Source: Psychrobacter aquaticus CMS 56 (GTDB taxonomy: Bacteria; Pseudomonadota; Gammaproteobacteria; Pseudomonadales; Moraxellaceae). Taken from it: a stretch of DNA of 64,000 bases. The DNA lies in the NCBI RefSeq assembly GCF_000471625.1, contig NZ_AUSW01000006.1:116890-180889 (forward strand), read 5' to 3'. Made by a program: the position numbers and the translations under genes. Shown piece after piece: positions 45,033-55,607 of this stretch. Under the pieces are notes generated by a model. The model made no database searches. It had not been told where the DNA came from and saw only the letters and a list, made by a program, of their open reading frames with translations. Within the stretch, counting starts at the first letter, position 1. The number at the start of each line of letters is the position of its first letter.

Positions 45033-47861
45033 TTACGCAGCGTTTTTACTCTCGCTTGCCAATTGACGTAGCACATAATGCAACACACCGCCATGACGCA
45101 CGTATTCGCGCTCTTTTGGCGTCTGTAGCATCACATTGACTTCAAAGCTCTCGGTTGCGCCATCAGCACGTGTGGCAGTGACGGTCGCTACTCGGCTTTC
45201 ACCATTATCTAAGCCTGTGATGCTAAGCACCTCAGATCCGTCTAAATTATAAGTCTCTGCGTTTTCACCATCTTTAAAGGTCAACGGTAATACGCCCATA
45301 CCGACTAGATTCGAGCGGTGAATACGCTCAAACGAGCTGGTCAATACCGCTTTTACGCCGAGTAAAATCGTACCTTTGGCTGCCCAATCACGACTAGAGC
45401 CAGAGCCATACTCTGCGCCGCCAAGTACCACGAGCGGACGCTTGTCTTCTTTATACTTCATCGCTGCATCATAGATAGCCATTGCTTCGCCATCTGCGAG
45501 CGTGGCAGTGTCACCTTGGAAGTAATAGGTATAGCCACCCTCTTTACCATTCATCATGGTGTTTTTGATACGGATATTGGCAAAGGTGCCGCGAGTCATG
45601 ACCGCATCGTTACCACGGCGTGAGCCATAGCTGTTAAAGTCGGCTTCCATCACACCGCGCTCTTGCAAGTACTTACCTGCTGGTGAGTTAGGATCGATAT
45701 TACCCGCTGGTGAGATATGATCGGTGGTGATTGAGTCACCAAACAAACCTAAAATACGCGCGCCTTCGATATCAAGGATACCTTCTGGCTCCATGGTCAT
45801 CCCATCAAAGAATGGTGGGTTTTTGATATATGTTGACTCTTCATCCCATGGATACAGTTGGCTATCCGCTGAGCTAATCGCGTTCCATGCGGCACTACCG
45901 TCGAACACTTCGCCGTAGTTTTTGCGGAACATATCCGCATCGATGTTGTTAGCAATCAACTCATTAATCTCTTCTGAGGTTGGCCATATGTCTTTTAGGA
46001 ATACATCATTGCCGTCTTGATCTTGACCTAGCGGATGGGTGGTCATATCAATATCGACCGTACCAGCCAAGGCGTAGGCGACAACCAACGGCGGTGACGC
46101 TAAGTAACTGGCTTTGACATGTGAGTGAATACGGCCTTCGAAGTTACGATTACCGGACAGTACCGCAGCGGCGACTAGATCATTCTCTTCGATACCTTTT
46201 TCAATGCTTTCTAGCAGTGGCCCTGAGTTACCGATACAAGTGGTACAGCCATAACCCACTAAGTAAAAGCCCGTTTTTTCTAGTTCATCCATCAGTTTGG
46301 TTTTTTCTAGATAATCAGTCACAACTTTAGAGCCAGGCGCGAGTGAGGTTTTGACCCACGGCTTGGCTTTGAGGCCTTTTGCTGCAGCTTTTTTGGCAAC
46401 CAGACCTGCCCCAATCATGACTGCTGGGTTTGAGGTATTGGTACAAGAGGTAATAGCGGCAATCACGACCGAACCATCACGTAATTTATGGTCTTTCTCA
46501 TCGATGCTGACGGTAGAGAAAACCCCATTTGCAGGCTGATAGCCATCATCTTGGCTGTCATCAATTTTTGGTTTTGCGGCCAAGTGTTCGGCTTGTTCTT
46601 GCTCACCGCCTTCTTGATCAAAACGGATTTTGCCTTCGACTTCTGACTTGCGGTCTTTGTTCATTTTTTCTAATGTTTCGCCAAATTTCTCGTGCATATC
46701 AGACAAGTTGATACGCTGTTGTGGCAAGTTAGGGCCGGCAAGTGCTGGTTGTACTGAGGACAAATCAAGCTCTAGCTTGCTCGAATAAGTCGCCGCTGGC
46801 GTGTCGGCATCATGCCATAGTCCTTGCGCCTTAGCATACTTTTCGACCAGTTCAATCTGTGCTTCGTCACGGCCTGATAGACGCAGATAATCAATCGCCA
46901 TCTGGTCAATGGGGAAAATACCACAAGTTGCCCCATATTCTGGTGACATATTGGCAATAGTGGCGCGATCAGCCAGCGGCATACTGTGTAAACCTTCACC
47001 ATAAAATTCGACGAATTTGCCAACCACACCATGCGCACGTAGCATCTCAACCACGCGCAATACCAAATCCGTTGCGGTAACACCTTCAGTGAGCTTACCC
47101 TTTAACTCAAAACCAACCACTTGTGGAATGAGCATTGACGACGGTTGACCGAGCATTGCCGCTTCCGCTTCAATTCCGCCCACACCCCAACCAAGGACGC
47201 CAATACCATTAATCATCGTAGTGTGACTGTCCGTACCAAACACGGTATCAGGATACGCGGTCAGCTCGCCTTCTACTTCTGCCGCCATGACCACCCTTGC
47301 CAAATACTCAAGGTTGACCTGATGCACAATGCCAGTCGCTGGTGGTACGACCACGAAATTTTCAAAAGCATTGCGACCCCAATGCAAGAACTCATAACGC
47401 TCATTGTTACGCTTAAATTCGATTTTCTCGTTCAGATCGAGCGCATCTTCACGGCCATAAGCATCTACTTGTACGGAATGATCGACGACCAGCTCGCTAG
47501 GGATAAACGGGTTGATTTGCTCCGCTTTACCGCCAAGCTCAACCACCGCATCGCGCATCGCGGCCAAATCCACAACAGAGGGCACACCAGTGAAATCTTG
47601 TAAGACAACACGGGCTGGCATAAAGGCAATTTCTTTTGACGCTTCGGCACCTGCGTCCCAATTGGCAACCGCTTCGATATGGTTTTCACCGACCGACTGA
47701 CCACCATCTTCATTACGCAATAGATTTTCTAGTACGATTTTCATGCAAAACGGCAATTTACTAATGTTTCCGTAGGTTTGAGTCAGCTTTGGCAAACTAT
47801 AATAGGCATGTTCCTTGCCATCGACCGAAATAGTGTCTTTTACATCGAAAATATCACTCAT
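45033..47861 (-). CDS. acnA: Aconitate hydratase A
   Basis: The start at 47861 (MSDIFDVKDTISVDGKEHAY) has AAGGAAG 7 bp upstream; a longer frame (47897) adds 12 unusual residues. The ~942-residue enzyme has [4Fe-4S] cluster Cys ligands in ITSCTNTSNP and GCTTCIGNSGPL, and the FGTDSHTTMINGIGVLGWGV segment. It interconverts citrate and isocitrate in the TCA cycle. An insert around residues 395-450 (KMNKDRKSEVEGKIRFDQEG) is longer than in E. coli AcnA. It stands alone, between two terminator-like structures. Confidence 0.95.
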   Translation of the reverse strand: MSDIFDVKDTISVDGKEHAYYSLPKLTQTYGNISKLPFCMKIVLENLLRNEDGGQSVGENHIEAVANWDAGAEASKEIAFMPARVVLQDFTGVPSVVDLAAMRDAVVELGGKAEQINPFIPSELVVDHSVQVDAYGREDALDLNEKIEFKRNNERYEFLHWGRNAFENFVVVPPATGIVHQVNLEYLARVVMAAEVEGELTAYPDTVFGTDSHTTMINGIGVLGWGVGGIEAEAAMLGQPSSMLIPQVVGFELKGKLTEGVTATDLVLRVVEMLRAHGVVGKFVEFYGEGLHSMPLADRATIANMSPEYGATCGIFPIDQMAIDYLRLSGRDEAQIELVEKYAKAQGLWHDADTPAATYSSKLELDLSSVQPALAGPNLPQQRINLSDMHEKFGETLEKMNKDRKSEVEGKIRFDQEGGEQEQAEHLAAKPKIDDSQDDGYQPANGVFSTVSIDEKDHKLRDGSVVIAAITSCTNTSNPAVMIGAGLVAKKAAAKGLKAKPWVKTSLAPGSKVVTDYLEKTKLMDELEKTGFYLVGYGCTTCIGNSGPLLESIEKGIEENDLVAAAVLSGNRNFEGRIHSHVKASYLASPPLVVAYALAGTVDIDMTTHPLGQDQDGNDVFLKDIWPTSEEINELIANNIDADMFRKNYGEVFDGSAAWNAISSADSQLYPWDEESTYIKNPPFFDGMTMEPEGILDIEGARILGLFGDSITTDHISPAGNIDPNSPAGKYLQERGVMEADFNSYGSRRGNDAVMTRGTFANIRIKNTMMNGKEGGYTYYFQGDTATLADGEAMAIYDAAMKYKEDKRPLVVLGGAEYGSGSSRDWAAKGTILLGVKAVLTSSFERIHRSNLVGMGVLPLTFKDGENAETYNLDGSEVLSITGLDNGESRVATVTATRADGATESFEVNVMLQTPKEREYVRHGGVLHYVLRQLASESKNAA

Positions 47862-48487
47862 GGTAGCTTCCTTATCGTTGTTATAGATTTTGAACACAGA
47901 CGCTTGTGCGTTTATGCTGATGATTGGTGGCTATACAGCGGGTTGATTCCTTTCTTATAACAGTCATCATTTGTATTAAAAATAACTGTTTTATTCAAAG
48001 TAACAGTTTTATTAAACTTAGCGGGTTTTATTCACAGTCATCATTTAAAGCCGTGAGATCGAAATGTGGACAATAAAGAGAGAACGATTCTAGTTCACAA
48101 AATAGATAAACATCTCTTTTATGCTTAACAATAATACTCTTTTACCATAACAAACATACGGCACTTTGTTAACGCCTAGACGTTGTCGAATCGTGGCATA
48201 ATCGTAAACGCAACAAGGGTTTAGTGGACTATTTATACGTTCCTAATCTCTTCTCAGCTTTGTGACCACTTTCTAAATCAGGACACGACCTAGGATAATT
48301 TTTCTTGCTTATTATGCTATTAAAGACAGATACTGCCAAAATTTATCTTGGCAGTATCTGTCTTCACTTTAAAAGTGGGCGGCTGTGTTAGACGTATGAT
48401 CGGTCTATGGTATGATGGTGCGCTTTTTTACTGCTAGACAAGCGGCTCGAAACAATCGTTTCGCGCGCTATTTATTGATGAGTTTTT
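47862..48487. other. Intergenic region between acnA and ydjM, with a perfect hairpin
   Basis: About 625 bp without a gene. Near the acnA start there are repeated AACAGT-like boxes (near 47960-48060). A perfect 17-bp inverted repeat lies at 48323-48364. A possible TATGAT -10 box (near 48410) precedes the YdjM-like gene. Confidence 0.55.
48323..48364. repeat. Perfect 17-bp inverted repeat with 8-nt loop
   Basis: AAGACAGATACTGCCAA (48323-48339) and TTGGCAGTATCTGTCTT (48348-48364) are exact complements around AATTTATC. There is no T-run, so it is not a standard terminator; it may be an operator, a mobile palindromic element or an RNA structure. Confidence 0.85.
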
Positions 48488-49204
48488 ATGGCAAATTTTA
48501 ACACCCACTTAAATGTCGCTTTCATGGTCAGTGGTGCGCTCAGTTTAACGGTTTATAAAGCGGGATTGATTGACGATTCGGGATTTTTGATGTGCGTAGC
48601 GCTTGGCACCATTGGCGGGCTCTTGCCTGATTTGGATTCTGACAACTCAACACCGATTAAGCTTGGCTTTAATATTACGTCTTTTATATTTGCCTTTGGT
48701 TTGGTGATGCATTGGCGCAGTGAGCTGAGCTTACTGGCACTGATGGCGTTATGGCTGGCGGGCTACGGCTTTATGCGATATGTGGTTTTTTCTATTTTTA
48801 CCACCATGACTGTCCATCGCGGCGTCATTCATTCCGTCCCTTATATGGCGATATTGGGACTGGGGCTAACCTGCTTAAGCTATTACGGATTACAGCTACC
48901 ACTGACTGCCAGTTGGTTCTATGGTTTGTTTTTATTTGGCGGCGCGATGGTGCATTTGGCGTTGGACGAGCTGTATAGCGTTAATTTGTCGAACATGAAA
49001 ATGAAACGCTCATCGGGCACCGCGATGAAGTTCTATCAACCCAAAGACAAATGGTGGTATCTATTACTATACACGCTGCTGGCGATGCTGATATACCTGT
49101 CGCCACCCTTTGATTTGTTTTGGCAGCAACTGAGCGATCCAGCAGCATGGGCACAATTAAAAGTAGATTTGTTGCCAGAAGTGATAAAAAATTTACTGCG
49201 TTAA
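48488..49204 (+). CDS. YdjM-like inner membrane metal-dependent hydrolase
   Basis: The 238-residue protein has a HLNVAF start, then GTIGGLLPDLDSDNSTP and TVHRGVIHSVPY, the histidine and aspartate motifs of the YdjM (DUF457) family, and about six hydrophobic segments. E. coli ydjM is LexA-regulated; no LexA box was identified here. Reaction unknown. A perfect hairpin lies 123 bp upstream. Confidence 0.88.
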   Translation: MANFNTHLNVAFMVSGALSLTVYKAGLIDDSGFLMCVALGTIGGLLPDLDSDNSTPIKLGFNITSFIFAFGLVMHWRSELSLLALMALWLAGYGFMRYVVFSIFTTMTVHRGVIHSVPYMAILGLGLTCLSYYGLQLPLTASWFYGLFLFGGAMVHLALDELYSVNLSNMKMKRSSGTAMKFYQPKDKWWYLLLYTLLAMLIYLSPPFDLFWQQLSDPAAWAQLKVDLLPEVIKNLLR

Positions 49205-49247
49205 CCTATATAAAACCATGAAAATCACACGATTATTAGAGTAAAAC

Positions 49248-49826
49248 ATGCCATCTCTTACACAAATCTGCCCTTGCCAAATCCATCCGTCAGCAGGCGC
49301 TATAAGCTCACCGCTACTTTATAAAGATTGCTGTCAGCCTTATCATGATGGTCTTGGTAATGAAGGCATTGAAAAAGTAGTTGGCGCAAGAGCGGAGACT
49401 GCCGAACGACTGATGCGCACGCGCTATAGTGCCTTTGTTTTGGTCAAACCAGAGTATATCGTCAAGACCACGCTACCCGCGCAACAAAGCTTGCTCGATA
49501 TTAATGCGATTGAGAATTGGGCAAAAGAGACAAATTGGGTAGGATTGGAAATCGTGCAGCATACGCCAAAGCTGGGTAAACGCCATGCGCAGGTTGAGTT
49601 TAAGGCTTATTATAATGTCGTTGATGATGCGGAGAATAGCTTAAAAGAAAAATTACAGGCGCATCACGAGCTGTCTGCCTTTATAAAGGTGACAGGCAAA
49701 GCAAATAATGACGCGCGTTGGTACTTTTTAGATCCAACAGTGGCGATGACGGTCACGCAAAAGCAGCCCTGTATTTGTGGGTCGGGTGAGAAGTTTAAGC
49801 GGTGTTGTGGGATCTATTTGGGTTAA
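49248..49826 (+). CDS. YchJ family protein with SEC-C motifs
   Basis: The 192-residue protein has an N-terminal Cys-rich segment (CPCQIHP...DCCQPYH), a central NTF2-like fold (ETAERLMRTRYSAFV), and a C-terminal SEC-C zinc motif (CICGSGEKFKRCCG). YchJ proteins are widespread and their function is unknown, though SEC-C domains often bind SecB or ribosome-linked partners. Starts 44 bp after the ydjM stop. Confidence 0.9.
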   Translation: MPSLTQICPCQIHPSAGAISSPLLYKDCCQPYHDGLGNEGIEKVVGARAETAERLMRTRYSAFVLVKPEYIVKTTLPAQQSLLDINAIENWAKETNWVGLEIVQHTPKLGKRHAQVEFKAYYNVVDDAENSLKEKLQAHHELSAFIKVTGKANNDARWYFLDPTVAMTVTQKQPCICGSGEKFKRCCGIYLG

Positions 49827-49874
49827 TACTGCTGCTCTAACTTTTACTATGTGATTTAAAAATCATTTAACTTT

Positions 49875-50237
49875 TTAAGGAACATAGTTATCAAACTCCC
49901 AATAGAAATAATTTGATAAGGAATGAGGTATCTCACTTTCAGTTTTATCAATACTTTTCTCTTCAATCAAAGCGTTAATAAAATTCAGTAAAATATATTT
50001 ATCAAAAGATTTCATCACAAATATTGCTTTTTTTCGAAAGTAAATATCATAGTTTTTAATCATAATACGATCAGAGCTAGGGCGATAATCATTAGTGACA
50101 TCGAAGTAAAAAATATTACTTCCCTGTTCGTTACCTAATAACAGGTTTACCGTCAGGACAAAATAGTCAATACTTTCAAACTCAAAATCATCAAAACTTT
50201 GATGGTCGCCAAAATATATATGCTGAATCGACACCAT
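49875..50237 (-). CDS. Imm8-like immunity protein, orphan
   Basis: The 120-residue acidic soluble protein has FVLTVNLLLGNEQGSNIFYF and ends LSNYFYWEFDNYVP. The L-G-x-E-G-S-x-x-F-x-F and final F-W-E-F-D-N-Y pattern resembles the Imm8 immunity family, which neutralises polymorphic toxins. No toxin gene lies next to it. Very AT-rich compared with neighbours, so it may have been acquired. Call is by pattern memory and is tentative. Confidence 0.55.
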   Translation of the reverse strand: MVSIQHIYFGDHQSFDDFEFESIDYFVLTVNLLLGNEQGSNIFYFDVTNDYRPSSDRIMIKNYDIYFRKKAIFVMKSFDKYILLNFINALIEEKSIDKTESEIPHSLSNYFYWEFDNYVP

Positions 50238-50285
50238 TATTCAACTCCCACCATCTAAATTGAAACGTTCTGAGCAAATATAGTC

Positions 50286-51206
50286 CTAAACACTCGCCCC
50301 AACCGCTCGTGCAATCGCAATGCCTTCCTCAACTGTCAAGAATTTGCGCTGGCTTGGGCTGTCTTTATAAATGACGTCACCATCTTGAAATATCAAACAT
50401 TCATTGACGGCCAATTGCTGCCATTTTTCATTTTCAGTGAGTGGTACAGTCACTAAAATAGTCACTTTGTCTTTATCGGTAGTGACATCGCCAAAGTTAA
50501 TCGCTAGATCATCATCTGCCAATTTTGCTTCACCAAACGGTGCTTGGCGCGTGAGATAAAATAGCAAACTGCCCGCATAAGCCATTTGCCACTTGCCATT
50601 CGATATCAAGCAATTAAACAAACCGTTCGCAGACAGATAGCGACATTGCGTGGTCAAAAAATTAAATAGCGTTTTGTCATCAGGGCGAGTTTTAAAGCTG
50701 CTCTTTAGGCGATTCACCAAATAGCAAAATGCCATTTCAGAGTCGGTGTTGCCAACTGGCTGGCAGTGTGACGCATTGCCGTTGTCTTGTAGGCGCTGAC
50801 AGCGTTTGATAAATTCACTATTCATCTGGCCGTTGTGTGCAAATACCCACTGCTCGCCCCACACTTCACGGACAAACGGATGCGTGTTTGCCAAGCAGTT
50901 CTGCCCTTGAGTAGCCTTGCGAATGTGCGCAATGACATTCATGGCTTTGATGGGATAGTTATTGACCAAGTCAGCGACTGGTGATAGGTGGCTGGGGCGA
51001 TTGTCATGAAACAAACGCAGTCCCGTGGAGGCATTTGCCGTCTCGTCGTTGATTTTGTCATTATTAGCGCATTCGCTACGCTCAAAAAACGCAATGCCAA
51101 AGCCATCTTCATGACTGTCCGTCATGCCGCCACGCTTGCGAAAACCGGCAAAACTAAAACCGATATCGGTTGGGGTATTACTGTTCATTCCTAAGAGTTG
51201 ACACAT
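50286..51206 (-). CDS. YafJ-like class II glutamine amidotransferase
   Basis: The 306-residue protein begins MCQLLGMNSN, where Cys2 is the N-terminal nucleophile after Met removal. Later landmarks are RKATQGQNCLANTHPF, WVFAHNGQMN and GNTDSEMAF. The family hydrolyses glutamine or is a stand-alone glutaminase-type enzyme of unknown partner. Its start lies directly after the DUF2007 gene stop. Confidence 0.9.
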   Translation of the reverse strand: MCQLLGMNSNTPTDIGFSFAGFRKRGGMTDSHEDGFGIAFFERSECANNDKINDETANASTGLRLFHDNRPSHLSPVADLVNNYPIKAMNVIAHIRKATQGQNCLANTHPFVREVWGEQWVFAHNGQMNSEFIKRCQRLQDNGNASHCQPVGNTDSEMAFCYLVNRLKSSFKTRPDDKTLFNFLTTQCRYLSANGLFNCLISNGKWQMAYAGSLLFYLTRQAPFGEAKLADDDLAINFGDVTTDKDKVTILVTVPLTENEKWQQLAVNECLIFQDGDVIYKDSPSQRKFLTVEEGIAIARAVGASV

Positions 51207-51509
51207 TTATAGAGTACCGCCGTTATGGTCGTCTTTTTTAGGGATAAATGTAGGTTCTGTCGATTCATCAAACATCTCGTAAGGCGCTGTTGCGCCATCT
51301 GTATCGATACTGTCCAAAATACGTTTGGCCTGTGCCAAATCAACATCTTGTATCCACAGTACAATCCCTGAGTTCATACCCGGCATCGCACTAAGTGGTT
51401 GCAAGGAGACAGAAATACCGTTATTACGCAATAGATTGGCATGCAACTCGCCTTGCATATTGGTATCGTAGCGTGCCAGTTTGTGCCAGTTATCAACTTG
51501 ATCGGTCAT
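51207..51509 (-). CDS. DUF2007 domain protein
   Basis: The 100-residue soluble protein has the core WHKLARYDTNMQGELHANLL-RNNGISVSL and GIVLWIQDVDLAQAKRIL, the pattern of the DUF2007 (putative signal-transducing) family. It is directly followed by the YafJ-like gene with no gap, so the two are probably cotranslated. Function unknown. Confidence 0.8.
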   Translation of the reverse strand: MTDQVDNWHKLARYDTNMQGELHANLLRNNGISVSLQPLSAMPGMNSGIVLWIQDVDLAQAKRILDSIDTDGATAPYEMFDESTEPTFIPKKDDHNGGTL

Positions 51510-51557
51510 GGGAGCGCCTTTATAGTTTGGATATAAGAGTAAATGAATCAGCCATAG

Positions 51558-52781
51558 TTACAGCAATTGATCTAGCGTATATTCTTTGATTAAAAAATGG
51601 CTGTGGTTGCTTAATTGATCAGGCGTTAATTGGTCACGTATTAACTGCTCACGCGCTTGCTCAGCTTGAGTAATGCTGCTAAAAACACCAACTATTTGAT
51701 TGTTTTGATCAGTATTTGAGTGAGTATTTAACAGTACAAAAACCGTATTTTGCGCTTTTTCGACGTGTGACCAATGATAAGCGGACAAGCGTTTCATCAA
51801 GTCAGGGTTTTTGACCATGATATTGTCACCCGTGCGCCCTTCGGTACGGTTGTAGTGAATGACGTTTAAGCGTAATAACCAAAAAATTACTGCCGCTTTG
51901 GCGAGCATCACTGGCAAGGCGCGTTTTTCGTCAGCGCCAAGCGGGCGCTTAGACTCATAGCCTTGTAAAAAAGCGGCCATTTTACTGCGGTCAAAGTTCA
52001 CCGACTCGCCTTGTTCGGCATCGCCCCATGTGGTACAAAAATCATTAATGGTAATGGCAATATCCATTACATAATGCTCGGCACTTACTTCAGTAAAGTC
52101 CAATAGACCTGTCAGACGTGCCTCGCCTTTTTGGCTATTATTTAATGATAAGTTCCATAAGGTATTATCTGCAAACATATCTAGATGACACAAGCCTTTT
52201 GGCAGAGTCGCTAGTGGCAATTGTGTATACGCATGCCAAATATCCCTCATCAATTTGGCTTCATCACTTGGCATAAACTGACTTTCACGATCACGCACAT
52301 CGCTCCATGGATATAAAGGCACGCCATATTGCTCGCTCGGTTGCAGCGCTTGCAACGTCTCGTGCAGTAATGCTAGCGCTGCGCCAATCTCATGACACAT
52401 CGCTTGCGTGGTTTGCTCTGGGTGCGCGCCTGCGAGGCAAGGCACCAGCGTAATGGCCTTGTCTTCATAATGGATAACGTAGCGTTTATCGTTATCCGTT
52501 CTAGCAGCCTCTGACTCAATAACAGCCAATGGTGCAGCAACTGGCAGCTTGCCATCTAATTGATTGAGAATAACGGCCATTTTTTCGATATCAGCAGGGG
52601 GACGCTCTTCAAATAATGTAAACACATAAGAGGGTGCGCCATCTGTGTCATCAGTCGTCTGAATGAACCAATTAGAGTTTTTGATACCTTGCGTAATAGG
52701 AATGGCACGCGCAAACGACACGCCAAAGCTTTGGCAAAAGGCGGCAAATTGGTCATCGGTTAACTGGGTATAGACAGACAT
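51558..52781 (-). CDS. thrB: Homoserine kinase (aminoglycoside-phosphotransferase fold)
   Basis: The 407-residue protein begins MSVYTQLTDDQFAAF, has GIKNSNWFIQT in the nucleotide-binding loop, LCHLDMFADNTLW as the catalytic loop and LLDFTEVSAEHYVMDIAI as the metal-binding region. These fit the APH-type ThrB used by many proteobacteria. The last ~80 residues (about 330-407) exceed the usual ~320-residue length, forming a Gln-rich tail. It phosphorylates homoserine in threonine synthesis. Confidence 0.9.
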   Translation of the reverse strand: MSVYTQLTDDQFAAFCQSFGVSFARAIPITQGIKNSNWFIQTTDDTDGAPSYVFTLFEERPPADIEKMAVILNQLDGKLPVAAPLAVIESEAARTDNDKRYVIHYEDKAITLVPCLAGAHPEQTTQAMCHEIGAALALLHETLQALQPSEQYGVPLYPWSDVRDRESQFMPSDEAKLMRDIWHAYTQLPLATLPKGLCHLDMFADNTLWNLSLNNSQKGEARLTGLLDFTEVSAEHYVMDIAITINDFCTTWGDAEQGESVNFDRSKMAAFLQGYESKRPLGADEKRALPVMLAKAAVIFWLLRLNVIHYNRTEGRTGDNIMVKNPDLMKRLSAYHWSHVEKAQNTVFVLLNTHSNTDQNNQIVGVFSSITQAEQAREQLIRDQLTPDQLSNHSHFLIKEYTLDQLL

Positions 52782-52969
52782 GACATCTCACTTTTGGCAA
52801 TTGAATAAGAAGTTAAATAGGGCACATTTAGACGGTAATGACAGCAATTGTACCGCGCATGAGCGAACTGTGGTGAAAAGCGTAATAATCTTGCGAAAAC
52901 CTGCCTGAGATGGCAGTGATTTTGCTAGACTAGCGCATTGAGTGAATTGATTATAAGGTGAAAGACCCT

Positions 52970-53752
52970 ATGTTAGCAAAGCGTATCATTCCTTGTTTGG
53001 ACGTTGACAATGGCCGCGTGGTCAAGGGCGTGCAATTTGTCGATATTAAAGACGCAGGCGACCCCGTCGAAGTGGCAAAACGCTACAACGAGCAAGGCGC
53101 GGATGAGATTACCTTTTTGGACATTACCGCCACCAATGATGAGCGCGACACCACTTATCATACCGTAGAACGTATGGCAGAAACTGTTTTTGTACCACTA
53201 ACCGTCGGCGGCGGTGTGCGTAAAATCGCCGATATCCGTAATTTGCTCAATGCTGGCGCGGACAAAGTGGCGATTAACTCAGCAGCCGTATTTACGCCTG
53301 AATTTGTTGGAGAAGCCGCACAAAAATTTGGCAATCAATGTATCGTCGTTGCAATCGATGCCAAGCGGGTCGCTGATGTGACTGTCGATGGCATCATCGT
53401 ACCACGCTGGGAGATTTTCACTCATGGCGGGCGCAAACCCACAGGTATTGATGCCGTTGCTTGGGCAAGCAAGATGGCGGAGCTGGGCGCTGGCGAATTA
53501 TTGGTCACCTCGATGGATGGTGATGGTACCAAAAAAGGCTATGATTTGGCACTTATGAAGCAAATTACCAGCCACGTCAATGTACCTGTTATTGCCTCAG
53601 GTGGCGTTGGTAATTTGCAACATTTGGCGGAAGGGGTATTAGAAGGCGGCGTGGATGCGGTGCTTGCGGCCAGCATTTTTCACTTTGGCGAGTATACCGT
53701 TTTGGAGGCCAAAAAATATATGGCAGAACAAGGGATACCAATGCGTTTGTAA
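52970..53752 (+). CDS. hisF: Imidazole glycerol phosphate synthase subunit HisF
   Basis: The start at 52970 ([15 protein letters not shown]) is the family-typical one; a GTG 12 bp upstream would add KDPM. The 260-residue beta/alpha barrel has catalytic Asp11 (CLDVD) and the second Asp in VVAIDAKR. With HisH it makes imidazole glycerol phosphate and AICAR. hisH is not adjacent. Confidence 0.96.
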   Translation: MLAKRIIPCLDVDNGRVVKGVQFVDIKDAGDPVEVAKRYNEQGADEITFLDITATNDERDTTYHTVERMAETVFVPLTVGGGVRKIADIRNLLNAGADKVAINSAAVFTPEFVGEAAQKFGNQCIVVAIDAKRVADVTVDGIIVPRWEIFTHGGRKPTGIDAVAWASKMAELGAGELLVTSMDGDGTKKGYDLALMKQITSHVNVPVIASGGVGNLQHLAEGVLEGGVDAVLAASIFHFGEYTVLEAKKYMAEQGIPMRL

Positions 53753-53940
53753 CACACTCGTAAAATGCCAATAAATTAGAAAAAATGTTATTATAGTGCT
53801 AACCATTTATTTTCGTTCATTTAACGACCCAATCGTGTGATTGCTAGATCATCAAATAAGTTGTTTGAAACTATTACTATATTTAGCCTGTTATTTACTC
53901 CTACATCTCCATTAAACGCCCATTACGCAAAGGATTTTTT

Positions 53941-54462
53941 ATGTCGAATTTACAACAACAACGCAATGACGTGACTCATATCGATGGTAATTTACATCAA
54001 AACGCTGATGCCCGTATCGGTATCGTGGTTGGTCGTTTTAATGGATTCGTCGTTGAATCATTGGTTGATGGCGCGATTGATGCGCTGCTCCGTCATGGTG
54101 TCTTGGGTAGCAATATTACCGTTATCCGCGTACCTGGTGCTTTTGAGCTGCCATTGGTTGCCCAGCGTGCCGCTGAGTCTGATCGCTTTGATGCTATTAT
54201 TGCTTTAGGCGCTATTATTCGTGGTAGCACGCCGCATTTTGACTTTGTCGCGAGCGAGTCTGCCAAAGGCTTAAGCAGTGTGGCGATTGATTATAATATT
54301 CCAGTAGCAAATGGCGTATTGACGACTGACAGCATCGAGCAAGCCATCGAACGTGCTGGCACCAAAGCGGGTAACAAAGGCTCTGAAGCGGCCATGGTTG
54401 TGCTTGAGATGATCGCTGTGCTATCACAGCTAGACATTGATGATGATAGCGAAGACGCTTAA
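53941..54462 (+). CDS. ribH: 6,7-dimethyl-8-ribityllumazine synthase
   Basis: The 173-residue protein has [32 protein letters not shown] and [19 protein letters not shown], the substrate-binding segments of lumazine synthase. It makes lumazine from the pyrimidine and butanone intermediates in riboflavin synthesis. It is followed by nusB, a common order. No FMN riboswitch was seen upstream. Confidence 0.95.
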   Translation: MSNLQQQRNDVTHIDGNLHQNADARIGIVVGRFNGFVVESLVDGAIDALLRHGVLGSNITVIRVPGAFELPLVAQRAAESDRFDAIIALGAIIRGSTPHFDFVASESAKGLSSVAIDYNIPVANGVLTTDSIEQAIERAGTKAGNKGSEAAMVVLEMIAVLSQLDIDDDSEDA

Positions 54463-54720
54463 GCTTTAAAATTTAAACGTACTGGTTAAACGGTTGCTGC
54501 TATTTAGTAATAACAGCACCTAATAGCATTAGCCAGCTATCAAAATAATTGGCAATTTTTTGAATTTTCGCCGTATTTCTATACCTGTCACACCTCTGAA
54601 TCAGCGAAACACACACGCATAAGTGCTGAAAATATTTCGTCTTGATGTGTTTAAAAAGTACACTTTGCTGATTGATGTTGTGACCGGGTATTATCTCAAA
54701 AATTTAGGTACAGACCCCCT

Positions 54721-55605
54721 ATGACTGACCAACTCAAGCGCGCGATTAGCGCTGCGAAAACCGCACAAGCCAACGATCCACAAGCTGAAGCTACCCGTAT
54801 AGCGAGCAGTAGTGCGGGTGATCAAACCTTCGATATGAGTGAGTCTTCTTATAAGACCAGTCACACCGCTATCCGTAAAGCGCGACGCTTTGCCATGCAA
54901 GGCTTATACGAATGGCTCGTCACTGACCGCCGCTTTGATGTGGATGGCAAGCTTGGCTGGAAAGCCAATGCCCCGCATGATATCGCTGCCCGTACCCGCG
55001 CCACCAATGCCATGCACACCGTACACATCGGTTATTATCATGAAATGATGCGCGATATCCCAGAGCAGATTGAGGCGCTAGATACCCTTATCAGCCAGCA
55101 TCTAGATCGCGACATTGATAAGCTAGATACCGTCGAGCACGCTATTTTGCTGATCGGTGCTTATGAGCTACAGAATCGCTTAGAGATTCCTTATAAAGTC
55201 GTGCTTGATGAGGCGATGAAATTGAACAATCATTTTGGAGCGACTGACGCCCATAAATTGATCAATGCGGTACTCGATAAAATGGCCGTTGACATACGTG
55301 CGATTGAAGTAGAATCAGACACCAAAGCCAACTTACGTACCTCACAAAAAGCAGTCGCCAAACAGCCTGAAGCCAAACCAGTTGATAACAATGAGAAAGC
55401 GGCTATAGAAGCCATTGAAACTGATATCGATGACACGCCCACCGCTTCTAACAAACCCCGTATCAGTGCCAACAATGCCACAGTCAAACGCAATAGCGCT
55501 AGTAAAGCCAGCGCCAATATTAGTGATTTTAAGGCCAGTAAAAGAGACGCGGCTCAAAATACGGTTGAAAAAGACAGCGTTATCGACGCAAATAATCAAG
55601 ACTAG
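54721..55605 (+). CDS. nusB: Transcription antitermination factor NusB, extended
   Basis: The 294-residue protein has the NusB core at about 45-195 ([49 protein letters not shown]). A 44-residue N-terminal extension and an ~95-residue C-terminal tail of low complexity (Lys/Ala/Ser/Asn-rich) roughly double the usual ~140 residues. NusB binds boxA RNA with NusE in rRNA antitermination. The tail is likely disordered. Confidence 0.92.
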   Translation: MTDQLKRAISAAKTAQANDPQAEATRIASSSAGDQTFDMSESSYKTSHTAIRKARRFAMQGLYEWLVTDRRFDVDGKLGWKANAPHDIAARTRATNAMHTVHIGYYHEMMRDIPEQIEALDTLISQHLDRDIDKLDTVEHAILLIGAYELQNRLEIPYKVVLDEAMKLNNHFGATDAHKLINAVLDKMAVDIRAIEVESDTKANLRTSQKAVAKQPEAKPVDNNEKAAIEAIETDIDDTPTASNKPRISANNATVKRNSASKASANISDFKASKRDAAQNTVEKDSVIDANNQD

Positions 55606-55607
55606 CC

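Noticed and set aside
53753..53940. FMN riboswitch upstream of ribH.
   Set aside because: The conserved RFN element segments are absent.
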